Source: PNOJ01 sp016706845
Lineage (GTDB): Bacteria; Krumholzibacteriota; Krumholzibacteriia; LZORAL124-64-63
NCBI GenBank assembly: GCA_016706845.1
Contig: JADJIV010000006.1
Location: forward strand, 62,001-126,000
Direction of reading: 5' to 3'
DNA: 64,000 nt
Under the pieces are notes generated by a model. It was given only the letters and a program-made list of their open reading frames with translations, did not search any database and had not been told where the DNA came from. Of the stretch, positions 43,796-51,990 are shown one piece after another. The stretch's first letter is position 1, and each line of letters opens with the position of its first letter. A program made the position numbers and the translations under genes.

Positions 43796-44481
43796 GCCGG
43801 CCCTCTGACCGGCTGCCGGAACGCGCGGCGGGCGACGTGACGAATCCGTGGCTCGGCATCCCCCTGGACGACTACGAGAGCCACATGGCCCTGCCGGATG
43901 TGGGCCAGGCGCGGCTGCTGGCCGACGTCTTCGCCGACGCGCTCGCCCGGTACGCGCCGCGCGCGGTCGCCGTGCTCGGGTGCGCGGGCGGCAACGGGTT
44001 CGAACGGGTGACGAGCGCGGTGACGCAGCGCGTGGTCGGCGTGGATCTGAATCCCGGATACGTCGAGCAGGCGCGCCTGCGGTTCGGGCAGAGGATCGCG
44101 GGGCTCGAATTGTACGTCGGCGACGTCCAGGCGGACGCGTTCGGCTTCGCGCCCGTCGATCTGGTGTACGCCGGCCTGCTCTTCGAATTCGTCGCAGCGC
44201 AGACGGTGCTGGCGAGGATCAGGGACATGCTGCGGCCGGGCGGTACGCTGGTCACGGTCGTGCAACTGCCCAGTGCCGTGATCGCGGAGATCACACCATC
44301 GCCGTATGCGAGTCTCCAAGCGCTCGCGCCGGTCATGCGACTGGTGCCACCCGAACTGCTCGGACGGCTTGCCGAGGAGCACGGCTTTCGCGAAGCCTGG
44401 GCGCGGACCGTGTCGGCCACGTATCACAAGTCGTTCAGGGTTCAGGCGTTTACCTGCAATTCCGCGTCACCCTGCCCCTAG
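43792..44481 (+). CDS. Class I SAM-dependent methyltransferase
   Basis: A 229-residue Rossmann-fold methyltransferase. SAM motif I is AVAVLGCAGGNGFE, the acidic end of strand two is VVGVDLNPGYVEQAR and a binding aspartate lies in VGDVQADAF; the fifth-strand region is MLRPGGTLVTVVQLP. The substrate is unknown, and the link to the upstream exported protein is only the four-base overlap (ATGA). Confidence 0.85.
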   Translation: MSRPSDRLPERAAGDVTNPWLGIPLDDYESHMALPDVGQARLLADVFADALARYAPRAVAVLGCAGGNGFERVTSAVTQRVVGVDLNPGYVEQARLRFGQRIAGLELYVGDVQADAFGFAPVDLVYAGLLFEFVAAQTVLARIRDMLRPGGTLVTVVQLPSAVIAEITPSPYASLQALAPVMRLVPPELLGRLAEEHGFREAWARTVSATYHKSFRVQAFTCNSASPCP

Positions 44482-44587
44482 GTCCGCCGACACGATCGTC
44501 ACGGTGTCGGGCAATAATCGGACTGATATGGTACGATATCCCATCGTTTCATCGTCCACGCGTTCCCTTGACTTCAGGGGGTCATCC

Positions 44588-45327
44588 ATGTCATCCCGTT
44601 CGATCATCCGCAGTTCGGCGCTCCTGTTGCTGCTCGGACTCCTGGCCTTTTCCGCGACGGCCCACGCCCAATGCTGCGTTGTCGCGGACAACGGGTCCGG
44701 CACCGCAACGCTGCCGCCGATCACCACCGGGGCGAGCTGCATCTACCTGGGCACCTCGGAGATCACGGCGGGGCTGCCCGCCGGGACGACCATTCAGATC
44801 GTGATGTCCTTCGGCTTCTTCATCAACCAGAACGAGTACGCCGGCGGTTGGCTCGGCGGCACGGTCAGCGAATGGGACGGCCTCTGCGAGATGCAGATGA
44901 CCGGCACCGGCGTGCTGACAGGCTTCAGCCACACCGTCCAGATTCCCCTGAACGGCCCCAGAACAACATGATGGAGTGGGCGCCGCGGACCGCCTACGCG
45001 CCGGTCCAGTCGGCGACGGCCGACGTGTTCCGCTTCTTCGGCCAGACCTTCAGCCACCCGCAGTTCGACCTGCTGCGCGTCGCCGGCGGCAACGACTTCG
45101 GCATGCCCTCGCCGGGGCAGATCCAGCTCGTGCAGACCGCCGGCAGTTGGGCGGTGTCGGGCTACTTCGACCTGACTCACCGCATCGACTTCGTCGGCTC
45201 GTCTACCGGTTCGCTGGCAGGCTACTCCGGCAGCACGACGGTCCAGCGGCGCTTCGAGATCTGTCCGCAGACCGTGGCGGACGAGGACATGTCGTGGTCG
45301 CAGATCAAGGCGATTTACGGCGGCTGA
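44588..45327 (+). CDS. Exported protein of unknown function with Trp-Ser-x-Ile-Lys C-terminal tail (one frameshift)
   Basis: A signal peptide (SIIRSSALLLLLGLLAFSATA) is followed by QCCVVADNGSGTATLPPITT, a beta-rich domain and ETFSHP-like strands. At about 44962 a missing C in a CCCC run shifts the frame: IPLNGP continues as QNNMMEWAPRTAYAPVQSAT in the next frame, then FFGQTFSHPQFDLLRVAGGN, QRRFEICPQTV and the end DMSWSQIKAIYGG. The restored protein has about 246 residues. The last ten residues match the end of the dockerin protein at 49094. Function is not recognised. ATG 44588 follows AGGGGG. Confidence 0.75.
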
Positions 45328-45341
45328 CCCCCACCCGAGCG

Positions 45342-45376
45342 GCAACGGAAGCGGCGGGCGGCGCCGCTTCCGTTGC
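45342..45376 (+). terminator. Strong intergenic hairpin
   Basis: A perfect 15-bp stem (GCAACGGAAGCGGCG with its complement) around a GGCGG loop begins 15 bp after the exported protein gene and ends 15 bp before the next start. A U tract is missing, so it may terminate transcription or stabilise the upstream message. Confidence 0.65.
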
Positions 45377-45391
45377 GGCCTCGGGGTATCC

Positions 45392-45781
45392 ATGGCGGAC
45401 AACCTCGCCGCGATCCGCGGCGCCTACGAGGCCTTCTCCCGCGGGGACGTGCCGGCGGTGCTGGCGGTGCTGGCGCCCGACGTGAGCTGGACCGAAGCCG
45501 AGGGCTTCCCCTACGGGGGAACCTACGTGGGCCCGGAAGCGGTGCTCCAGGGCGTGTTCATGAAGCTCGGCACCGAGTGGGACGGGTTCGCGGCGGTACC
45601 CAGCGAATTCGTGGCCGATGGCGACACCGTCGTCGCGCTGGGAACCTACAGCGGCAAGTTCAGGGCCACCGGCAAGAGCTTCGCGGCGCCGTTCGCGCAC
45701 GTCTGGCAGTTACGGGCCGGGAAGGTCTCGAGGTTCCGGCAATACACAGACACCGTGGTGGTCCGGGCCGCGCTGACTTGA
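45392..45781 (+). CDS. SnoaL/NTF2-like ketosteroid isomerase-fold protein
   Basis: A 129-residue protein with the SnoaL/NTF2-like cone fold: NLAAIRGAYEAFSRGDVPAV, LAPDVSWTEAEGFPYGGTYV, DTVVALGTYSGKFRATGKSF and AHVWQLRAGKVSRFRQYTDT. Members range from isomerases to simple binding proteins, and no substrate can be inferred. It stands directly after a hairpin and before the RCC1-like gene. Confidence 0.85.
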   Translation: MADNLAAIRGAYEAFSRGDVPAVLAVLAPDVSWTEAEGFPYGGTYVGPEAVLQGVFMKLGTEWDGFAAVPSEFVADGDTVVALGTYSGKFRATGKSFAAPFAHVWQLRAGKVSRFRQYTDTVVVRAALT

Positions 45782-45943
45782 AGCCGGCGGCGCTGACTCC
45801 GGGATGCGTACCATACGGCAGGGGGCCCGGCTCCCTGCCGTTGACATATGGCATTGAGTCGGCGCGAGGCGCGGGATATCCTGCAGCGATCGACGCCCAT
45901 CACGATCGATATGCGCCATGCCATCAACGAAGGAGTCGTGATC

Positions 45944-47977
45944 ATGCGCAGGATGTCGTGGTTGTGGACAGTGGCGGCCCTTCTCCTCGCCGCGGGCGCG
46001 GCGTGGGGCGAGGCCGCGGGTCACATCGTGGGTTGGGGCGATCGGTGCCTCGTCGCCCAATCGGATCTCGACAGCCTGGTCGCGGTGTCGGCGGGCGGGA
46101 GCCACAGCCTGGGGCTCAGGTCCGACGGCTCGATCGTGGCCTGGGGCGGCAACAGCCGCGGCGAGTGCCGCGTGCCGGCGCCCAACCGGGACTTCGTCGC
46201 CGTGTCGGCGTGCGGGTTCCACAGCCTGGGCCTCAAGGCCGACGGGAGCATCATCGCCTGGGGGGACAACAGCGACGGCCAGTGCAACGTGCCGGCGCCC
46301 AACACGGATTTCGTCGCCGCGTGGTCGGGAGGGAGCTTCGGCCTGGGACTGAAGAACGACGGTTCGCTCACGATCTGGGGGGACGACTATCACAGCCGGT
46401 TCGCGGTGCCGGAGCCCAACGCGAATTTCGACACCGTGGTGATGGGCGGATCCTGCGTCATGGGTCTCAAGTCCAACGGTTCGCTCGTGGTCTGGGGGCC
46501 GAACTGCCAGTCCATCCCGCCGATGCCGAACGACGATTTCGTCGGCATGGCGGCAGGCAATTCCCACTGTCTGGGTCTCAAGGCCGACGGATCCGTCGTA
46601 GCCTGGGGCGCCAACGACCGGGGGCAGTGCGACGTCCCGGAGCCCAACGCGGACTTCACGGCCGTGGCGGCGTCGGGATGGTGCAGCCTGGGCCTGAAGT
46701 CCGACGGCACGATCGTGGCCTGGGGGTGGGGCGAATACGGTGAGACCGACGTCCCCGATCCCAGCCGCGATTTCGTGGCCATCGCGGCGGGCGGGGAGTG
46801 CGTGGGTCTCAAGTCCGACGGCACACCGGTGTTCTGGGGGGCCAACTACTGGGGCCAGTGCAACGTGCCGGCGCCCAACGGGGACTTCGCCGCGATCGCG
46901 GCGGGATCGGCGCAATCTCTCGGACTCAAGTCTGAGGGCAAGATCGTGGTCTGGGGGGACAACTACTACGGCCAGTGGGACGTCCCGGCGCCCAACCGGG
47001 ATTTCGTGGCCGTGGCGACCGGCGCGTCCCACTGCCTGGGCCTGAAATCCAACGGGAAGATCCTGGGCTGGGGGTGGAACGGCCATGGGCAGTGCACCGT
47101 GCCCGCGCCGAACGTGGACTTCGTCGCCCTGGCGTCGGGCTCGTACCACGGCCTGGGACTGAAGGCCGACGGGTCGGTCGTGGTCTGGGGAGCCAACAAT
47201 CACGGCCAGTGCGACGTCCCGGAACCCAACGCGGACTTCGTCGCCGTAGGCAGCGGCGAATTCCACAGCCTGGGCCTGAAGTCCGACGGCACGATCGTGG
47301 CCTGGGGGAGCAACGATTACGGGCAGTGCAACGTGCCGGCGCCCAACGCGGACTTCATCGCCGTGATGGGGGGCATCTACAACAGCATGGGGCTGAAGGC
47401 CGACGGCTCGGTCGTGGCCTGGGGCTGGAACCAGTACGGCCAGTGCAACGTGCCGGCGCCCAACGCCGATTTCGTGGCCGTGGCCGCGGGCTTCCGTCAC
47501 AGCCTGGGCCTGAAGTCCGACGGCACGATCGTGGCCTGGGGGAGCAACGTGCGCTACGAGCGCGAGGTGCCGCAGCCCAACGCGGACTACATCGCCGTGG
47601 CGGCGTTCGGGAGCTACAGCCTGGCGCTGAGGTCCGACGACGCGATCGCGGTCGTGGGAGCGCCCGACCCGCCGCCCGGGACGACGCCGGGCGCCGTCGG
47701 GTTCCAGGTCCTGTCGCTGGCGCCCAACCCCTTCAATCCGTCCACCGAGATCACCTTCGAGGTCATCCGTCCGGGTGACCTGAGCCTGGAGATCCACGAC
47801 GCCGGCGGCAAGCTCGTGCGGATGGAGCGCCTCGGCGTGATGGACCCGGGCCGGCACGCGATGCGCTGGGACGGACGCGACGACGACGGCCTCAACGTGG
47901 GGTCGGGCGTGTACTTCGTGCGGTTGCGGGGGGCCGTGGCGGTTTCGCGCGCCGTGAAGGCGGTGCTGGTGCGCTGA
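45944..47977 (+). CDS. Exported RCC1-like repeat protein with FlgD-like C-terminal domain
   Basis: A protein of about 677 residues. A signal peptide (SWLWTVAALLLAAGAAWG) precedes about fourteen tandem repeats of roughly 40 residues with the core VAWGxNxxGQCxVPxPNxDF and VAVAAGxxHSLGLKxDGS, the blade pattern of RCC1/BLIP-II-like propellers. The repeats are also very similar in DNA. The final 80 residues are a FlgD-like domain (LAPNPFNPSTEITFEV to AVKAVLVR). AAGGAG at 45930-45935 supports ATG 45944 rather than an in-frame ATG at 45848. It is likely a surface-bound binding protein, and no enzyme motif is seen. Confidence 0.9.
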   Translation: MRRMSWLWTVAALLLAAGAAWGEAAGHIVGWGDRCLVAQSDLDSLVAVSAGGSHSLGLRSDGSIVAWGGNSRGECRVPAPNRDFVAVSACGFHSLGLKADGSIIAWGDNSDGQCNVPAPNTDFVAAWSGGSFGLGLKNDGSLTIWGDDYHSRFAVPEPNANFDTVVMGGSCVMGLKSNGSLVVWGPNCQSIPPMPNDDFVGMAAGNSHCLGLKADGSVVAWGANDRGQCDVPEPNADFTAVAASGWCSLGLKSDGTIVAWGWGEYGETDVPDPSRDFVAIAAGGECVGLKSDGTPVFWGANYWGQCNVPAPNGDFAAIAAGSAQSLGLKSEGKIVVWGDNYYGQWDVPAPNRDFVAVATGASHCLGLKSNGKILGWGWNGHGQCTVPAPNVDFVALASGSYHGLGLKADGSVVVWGANNHGQCDVPEPNADFVAVGSGEFHSLGLKSDGTIVAWGSNDYGQCNVPAPNADFIAVMGGIYNSMGLKADGSVVAWGWNQYGQCNVPAPNADFVAVAAGFRHSLGLKSDGTIVAWGSNVRYEREVPQPNADYIAVAAFGSYSLALRSDDAIAVVGAPDPPPGTTPGAVGFQVLSLAPNPFNPSTEITFEVIRPGDLSLEIHDAGGKLVRMERLGVMDPGRHAMRWDGRDDDGLNVGSGVYFVRLRGAVAVSRAVKAVLVR

Positions 47978-48056
47978 AGGACCCGGGGCGGCGCCGAGCC
48001 CGCCGGCGTATCCTGCAGGTACGGAGCTTCGCCATCGTTCACGACAGGGGGGCGCC

Positions 48057-48917
48057 ATGCGCTGGCAGGGACGTCGCGGCAGCGGCAACGTGGAGGATCG
48101 CCGGGGAGTCGGCGGGCGGATGATGGTCGGCGGCGGCCTCGGGGGCGTCGGCATCATCGTCGTGATCGTGTACCTGCTGCTGGGGGGTGACCCGAGCGCG
48201 CTGCTGGAGCAGGCGTCGACGGGGTCGGGCGATTATATCGGTACGGAACAGACCGGCGTTCCCGTCGACGCTTCTTCAGACGCGGGGGCGCAGTTCGTGT
48301 CGGTGGTGCTGGCGGACACCGAGGACGTCTGGCGCGAGCTGTTCTCGCAGATGGGGCGCACGTACGAGGAACCGCGGCTGGTGCTGTTCAGCGACGCGGT
48401 CGAGTCGCGGTGCGGGTATGCGGGCGCGGCGGTGGGGCCGTTCTACTGCCCGGCCGACCGGACCGTCTACATCGACCTGAGCTTCTACGAACTGCTGCAG
48501 CAGCGCTTCGGAGCGCCGGGGGACTTCGCCCAGGCGTACGTGATCGCGCACGAGGTGGGGCACCACGTGCAGAACCTGCTGGGGATCACCGCTCAGGTCG
48601 ACGCGCAGCGTGGTCGGGCGAGCGAGCGGGAGATGAACGCGCTGTCGGTGAAGCTGGAGCTGCAGGCCGATTTCCTGGCGGGCGTGTGGGCGCATCACGC
48701 GGAGCGGCGGTTCGCGATCCTCGAGGCCGGTGACATCGAGGAGGCGCTGACCGCGGCCAACGCGATCGGGGACGACAACATCCAACGCCGGACGCAGGGG
48801 CGGGTGGTGCCGGACAGCTTCACGCACGGGAGCGGGGAGCAGAGGGAGCACTGGTTCAGGCTGGGGTTCGAGACGGGGGATGTGGGGCGGGGGGATACGT
48901 TTGCGGAAATTCCGTAA
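48057..48917 (+). CDS. YpfJ-type neutral zinc metallopeptidase
   Basis: A 286-residue membrane-anchored putative metallopeptidase. A single membrane segment at about 24-42 (GGLGGVGIIVVIVYLLLG) precedes the extracytoplasmic domain. The zinc motif HEVGH (His165, Glu166, His169) sits in VIAHEVGHHVQNLLG, and a third ligand probably lies in ELQADFLAGVWAHH. The N-terminal MRWQGRRGSGNVEDRRG is a hallmark of this family. Its substrate is not known. Confidence 0.92.
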   Translation: MRWQGRRGSGNVEDRRGVGGRMMVGGGLGGVGIIVVIVYLLLGGDPSALLEQASTGSGDYIGTEQTGVPVDASSDAGAQFVSVVLADTEDVWRELFSQMGRTYEEPRLVLFSDAVESRCGYAGAAVGPFYCPADRTVYIDLSFYELLQQRFGAPGDFAQAYVIAHEVGHHVQNLLGITAQVDAQRGRASEREMNALSVKLELQADFLAGVWAHHAERRFAILEAGDIEEALTAANAIGDDNIQRRTQGRVVPDSFTHGSGEQREHWFRLGFETGDVGRGDTFAEIP

Positions 48918-49093
48918 GTGGGATCCTCGAGCCGATGCCTGATCGGTTTCGGTGTCCTCGGCGGATGATCGAGAACCTGATCAAATACAACACAGATTCA
49001 CTCCTATATATGATATCATGCCTCCTCCTCCAGCTGATCCGGGCGGCACTCGCCTGCCGGCGGGAGGAATTCCCCGTCCAGGAGGTAGTCCTC
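48918..49093 (+). promoter_or_regulatory. Probable promoter region of the dockerin-like gene
   Basis: The interval upstream of the gene at 49094 is AT-rich around 48970-49020 (AAATACAACACAGATTCACT then TATATATGATATCATG) against GC-rich flanks, and ends in CCAGGAGGTAG, which fixes the start. No specific -35/-10 pair is assigned. Confidence 0.4.
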
Positions 49094-49918
49094 ATGAACT
49101 CACGACTTAACAAAGTGCAAGGCGACGGTCGATCGATTCGCGGTTGGTTCCGGAGTTCGCTGTTGGCGGTCTTCGCGGCGCTGGCGCTCCCCGCCGTCGG
49201 CGCCGCCCTCGATCCTCCGGCCTCGACCGATCTCAACGGGGACGGCGCCATCGACTTCTGCGACTATCAGGTCTTCGCCGGCGACTTCATCTCGAACAAC
49301 CTGCGTTCGGATTTCAGCGGCGACGGTGTCGTCAATCTCACGGACACGGCGTTGCTGGCGGCGGTGTACTGCACCGGTCCGGCCAAGACAGCCGTCGCCG
49401 GGACCGCCACCATCGGCGTGTACTTCGATCCCGCCGGCACGATCAGCCAACTGGTCAACATCCCCGCACCGTCGGTGGTCGACCTCTACGTGGTGGCCCA
49501 CGGCGTGACCGAGGTGGGCGGTCTCGGGGGGTACACGTTCGACATGGACGAGAATTCGTCCGCCGTCCTGCTCTCCGAGATCCGTCCCGCGGGCTTTCTT
49601 GGTTTCGTGGGACACGATTCAGCGCAGGCGATGTGCGTGATGGGGGGCATTGAGGTCTGCATGGGGCCGGCCAGTGCGATTGTCCTGGATCACTACACTC
49701 TGTTGTACATGGGAGACGACACCACGATCGACCTGCGGGGGGTCAATCACTGCTCGGCGCCCTCGGCGCTGCCGTCGTACGTGTCGTGCGGCGACGCGGG
49801 CACGCCCTGCGACTGGACCTACTTCGACTACGAGAAGCCCAACGGGCGTGCACTCATCGTCCACATCGTGGGCGGGGAAACGGCGAACTGGTCGGAGATC
49901 AAAGCGCGGTACCGTTAG
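49094..49918 (+). CDS. Exported dockerin-repeat protein with Trp-Ser-x-Ile-Lys C-terminal tail
   Basis: A 274-residue exported protein. The signal peptide (SSLLAVFAALALPAVGAA) is followed by two calcium-binding dockerin-like loops (DLNGDGAIDFCDYQVFAGDF and DFSGDGVVNLTDTALLAAVY, about residues 45-95). A beta-rich domain of about 170 residues follows, resembling cohesin-like extracellular modules (GVYFDPAGTISQLVNIPAP, VVDLYVVAHG, GGYTFDMDENSSAVL). The end ANWSEIKARYR matches the tail of the protein at 44588. No cellulosome genes are present; free dockerin-like repeats are common in exported proteins. Confidence 0.82.
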   Translation: MNSRLNKVQGDGRSIRGWFRSSLLAVFAALALPAVGAALDPPASTDLNGDGAIDFCDYQVFAGDFISNNLRSDFSGDGVVNLTDTALLAAVYCTGPAKTAVAGTATIGVYFDPAGTISQLVNIPAPSVVDLYVVAHGVTEVGGLGGYTFDMDENSSAVLLSEIRPAGFLGFVGHDSAQAMCVMGGIEVCMGPASAIVLDHYTLLYMGDDTTIDLRGVNHCSAPSALPSYVSCGDAGTPCDWTYFDYEKPNGRALIVHIVGGETANWSEIKARYR

Positions 49919-49945
49919 TATCCCGGCGATTGCCGAGCGGCTTTA

Positions 49946-49965
49946 GGGGGGCAGAATTGCCCCCC
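49946..49965 (+). terminator. GC-rich hairpin after the dockerin gene
   Basis: A perfect 8-bp stem (GGGGGGCA with TGCCCCCC) with loop GAAT lies 28 bp after the stop. There is no U tract, but position and stability fit a terminator. Confidence 0.6.
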
Positions 49966-50106
49966 TGGCTGTCCTGCCCCATGCCGACCCCATCCTGCAC
50001 CGCCGGAATCAGCTTCGTCGGACACCCCGGTCCGCATCCTCTCATTCGGATGGCGGTTTCGTCGCGGTATGGCGTATCGTGTCGGCATCAAGAAAGGAGG
50101 GGAACC

Positions 50107-50235
50107 TTGAGCAAACTTCTACGCGGGGTGGCGGCTGGATGGGGAGCCAAGAAACTCGGTGGCGGCTGCTTCGGCACCGTCATCGTTTTTCTGGTGCTCT
50201 GGTGGGTCCTGGGGAATTTCGACATCTTCAAGTAG
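50107..50235 (+). CDS. Small single-pass membrane protein
   Basis: A 42-residue protein starting at TTG six bases after AAAGGAGG (50093-50100), a nearly ideal Shine-Dalgarno. The basic N-terminus (SKLLRGVAAGWGAKK) is followed by GGGCFGTVIVFLVLWWVLGN, one membrane helix, and the end FDIFK. The family is not recognised. It lies alone between a hairpin and the convergent patatin gene. Confidence 0.6.
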   Translation: MSKLLRGVAAGWGAKKLGGGCFGTVIVFLVLWWVLGNFDIFK

Positions 50236-50269
50236 AGGACGGGTCTCCTCGACTCATCCCGTATCGCTG

Positions 50270-51190
50270 TCACCAAGTCGCCTTCAGCCAGTCGATCGTC
50301 GCGGAGAGGTCGAGGCTCTGCGCGTAATCGGTCATGTAGGGAATGCGGTCGACGCCGTCCATGGGGATGGACATGCCGCGGGGGAAGACCGGGGCCAGGC
50401 GGTGGTAGCGGTCGCCCATGATCTGTTGGCACTGGTAGTCGGCGATGCCGGCGGTGCCGTCGAGCATGATGCTGACCAGGGGCTTGATCCACTGCACGTA
50501 GCCCCAGTTGTGGACGGCGCCCTTGATGTAGTTGAGGCTCGTCCCGGTGCCCAGCGACAGCAGCACCACCTCGTCCAGGAGCGGCGTGGGGGAATAGCGC
50601 CGGTCCAGCGACTGCGCCAGCGCGCACATCGCGGGGTTGGCGGCGTAGACCCCGCCGTCGATGTAGCCGTCGACCGAGGGGAAGTACGTGGGTGCGGCGC
50701 TGGTGTAGAGGGCGACGTTGCGGGCGAGGTGGGCGCCGTCGCTGTTGGGGCCGGGGAAGTTGTGGAAGAGCTTCGGCTTCCAGGTGCGGCGGCGGGGATC
50801 CTCGTTGTCGAGGTCGAAGGTCGTGATCAGGACGCGCTTGTGGAGCTGGTCCAGCGTGGTGTCGCCGAGCAGGGTCTGCAATTCGCGCTTCAGGTTGGTG
50901 ATGGAGTAGTCGGCGCCGCGCAGCTTGCCGAGATCCATGACGTCGTCGAGCCAGGAGTCGTCGAAGATGCGGGGGCCCTTCTCGACGTAGGTCCGGCGCA
51001 GCAGCTCGAGGTCCAGGCCCTTGGCCAGGCCCAGGGCGAGCAGGCCGCCGGTGGAGGTGCCGGCCAGGAGGTCGGCGCCGTCGAGCAGGCGCTCGAGGCC
51101 GGGGGTGGCGGTCAGGCGCTGCAGGATGATGGCGGTCATCAGGCCGCGGATGCCGCCGCCGTCCAGGGATATGATCCGATAGGTGGGCAT
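50270..51190 (-). CDS. Patatin-like phospholipase
   Basis: A 306-residue patatin-type lipid acyl hydrolase. The oxyanion loop GGGIRG is at 11-16, the nucleophile Ser46 in GTSTGG and the catalytic Asp178 in YIDGGVY, so the Ser-Asp dyad is complete. SLDGGGIRGLMTA and the VLITTFDLDNEDPRR strand resemble the CapV/FabD-like and plant-patatin group. It has no signal peptide. No nucleotide cyclase or other defence gene lies beside it, so a housekeeping phospholipase is favoured over an anti-phage effector. Confidence 0.9.
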   Translation of the reverse strand: MPTYRIISLDGGGIRGLMTAIILQRLTATPGLERLLDGADLLAGTSTGGLLALGLAKGLDLELLRRTYVEKGPRIFDDSWLDDVMDLGKLRGADYSITNLKRELQTLLGDTTLDQLHKRVLITTFDLDNEDPRRRTWKPKLFHNFPGPNSDGAHLARNVALYTSAAPTYFPSVDGYIDGGVYAANPAMCALAQSLDRRYSPTPLLDEVVLLSLGTGTSLNYIKGAVHNWGYVQWIKPLVSIMLDGTAGIADYQCQQIMGDRYHRLAPVFPRGMSIPMDGVDRIPYMTDYAQSLDLSATIDWLKATW

Positions 51191-51280
51191 GGCGATCTCC
51201 TCGCTTTCCGCGACAGGATAAGGGAAGATCGTCGCGCCGGCCCGGCCGGCGTCGCAGGCGGCTTTCGATCGAGGAGCGGG

Positions 51281-51685
51281 ATGTCAGAAGGCGCATCGGT
51301 GCATTTCATCCTCTACACGGCGGACCAGCAGGAGAGCACACGGTTCTACGCGTTCGTGCTGGGCAAGCCGCCACGACTGCACGTGCCCGGCATGACGGAG
51401 TTCGACCTGGCCGGCGGGGCCGTGCTCGGGTTGATGCCGGTGGCGGGGATCAGGCGGCTGCTGGGGGATGCGTTGCCGGACCCGGCGCAGGCGGCGGGCG
51501 TGCCGCGGGCCGAGCTCTATCTGGTGGTCGAGGACGCCGCGGGCTGCCTCGCGCGCGCGGTGGCGGGCGGGGGCAGGGAGTTGAGCGCGGTGCAGCGGCG
51601 GGACTGGGGGCCCGAGGTGGGGTACGTGCTGGATCAGGATGGGCATGTGCTGGCCTTCGCGCGTGCGGATGGGAAACCAGCGTGA
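51281..51685 (+). CDS. VOC (glyoxalase/bleomycin resistance-like) protein
   Basis: A 134-residue vicinal oxygen chelate protein with the paired beta-alpha-beta-beta-beta modules HFILYTADQQESTRFYAFVL and ELYLVVEDAAGCLARAVAGG. The end YVLDQDGHVLAFAR matches the usual second-module strand. The metal and substrate cannot be inferred. GAGGAG precedes the ATG at 51281. Confidence 0.85.
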   Translation: MSEGASVHFILYTADQQESTRFYAFVLGKPPRLHVPGMTEFDLAGGAVLGLMPVAGIRRLLGDALPDPAQAAGVPRAELYLVVEDAAGCLARAVAGGGRELSAVQRRDWGPEVGYVLDQDGHVLAFARADGKPA

Positions 51686-51990
51686 TCGTCGGGGACGTGG
51701 GGCGGGGATTTTCAGCAATCCGCCACCAACTGCTGATATCTGTATGTGTTGCGTTGATTACGGGTTGTCGACTCGTTGCAGCACGATCGTATGCGTAGAC
51801 TATTGGCGGCTGGACTTTACGGATTTTTGGGATCTGTCGCCGGATGGACGGCGACGTCGACTCGGTAATCCCGTTCAGCAACATTCGCGTTCGGCGGCAG
51901 GCGGCGGCAGGCAAGTCCGCGCGCCGCCGAAGGCCCAGCTTTGGGCGGCTCCGCTTGATGTAGAAGAACGCTTCCAGCGGGAGAATAGAT
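51686..51990. other. Intergenic region without a recognised gene
   Basis: About 305 bp separate the VOC gene from the first gene of the accessory-looking segment. The first half is noticeably richer in A and T than its flanks (for example GACTATTGGCGGCTGGACTT), and the second half ends in GGGAGA before the ATG at 51991. A 25-codon frame at 51791 lacks a Shine-Dalgarno and is not called. No terminator or repeat was found. Confidence 0.5.

Noticed and set aside
50270..51190. Patatin as a CBASS (CapV-like) effector
   Set aside because: No nucleotidyltransferase, Cap2/Cap3 or other defence gene is adjacent, and patatins are common housekeeping enzymes.
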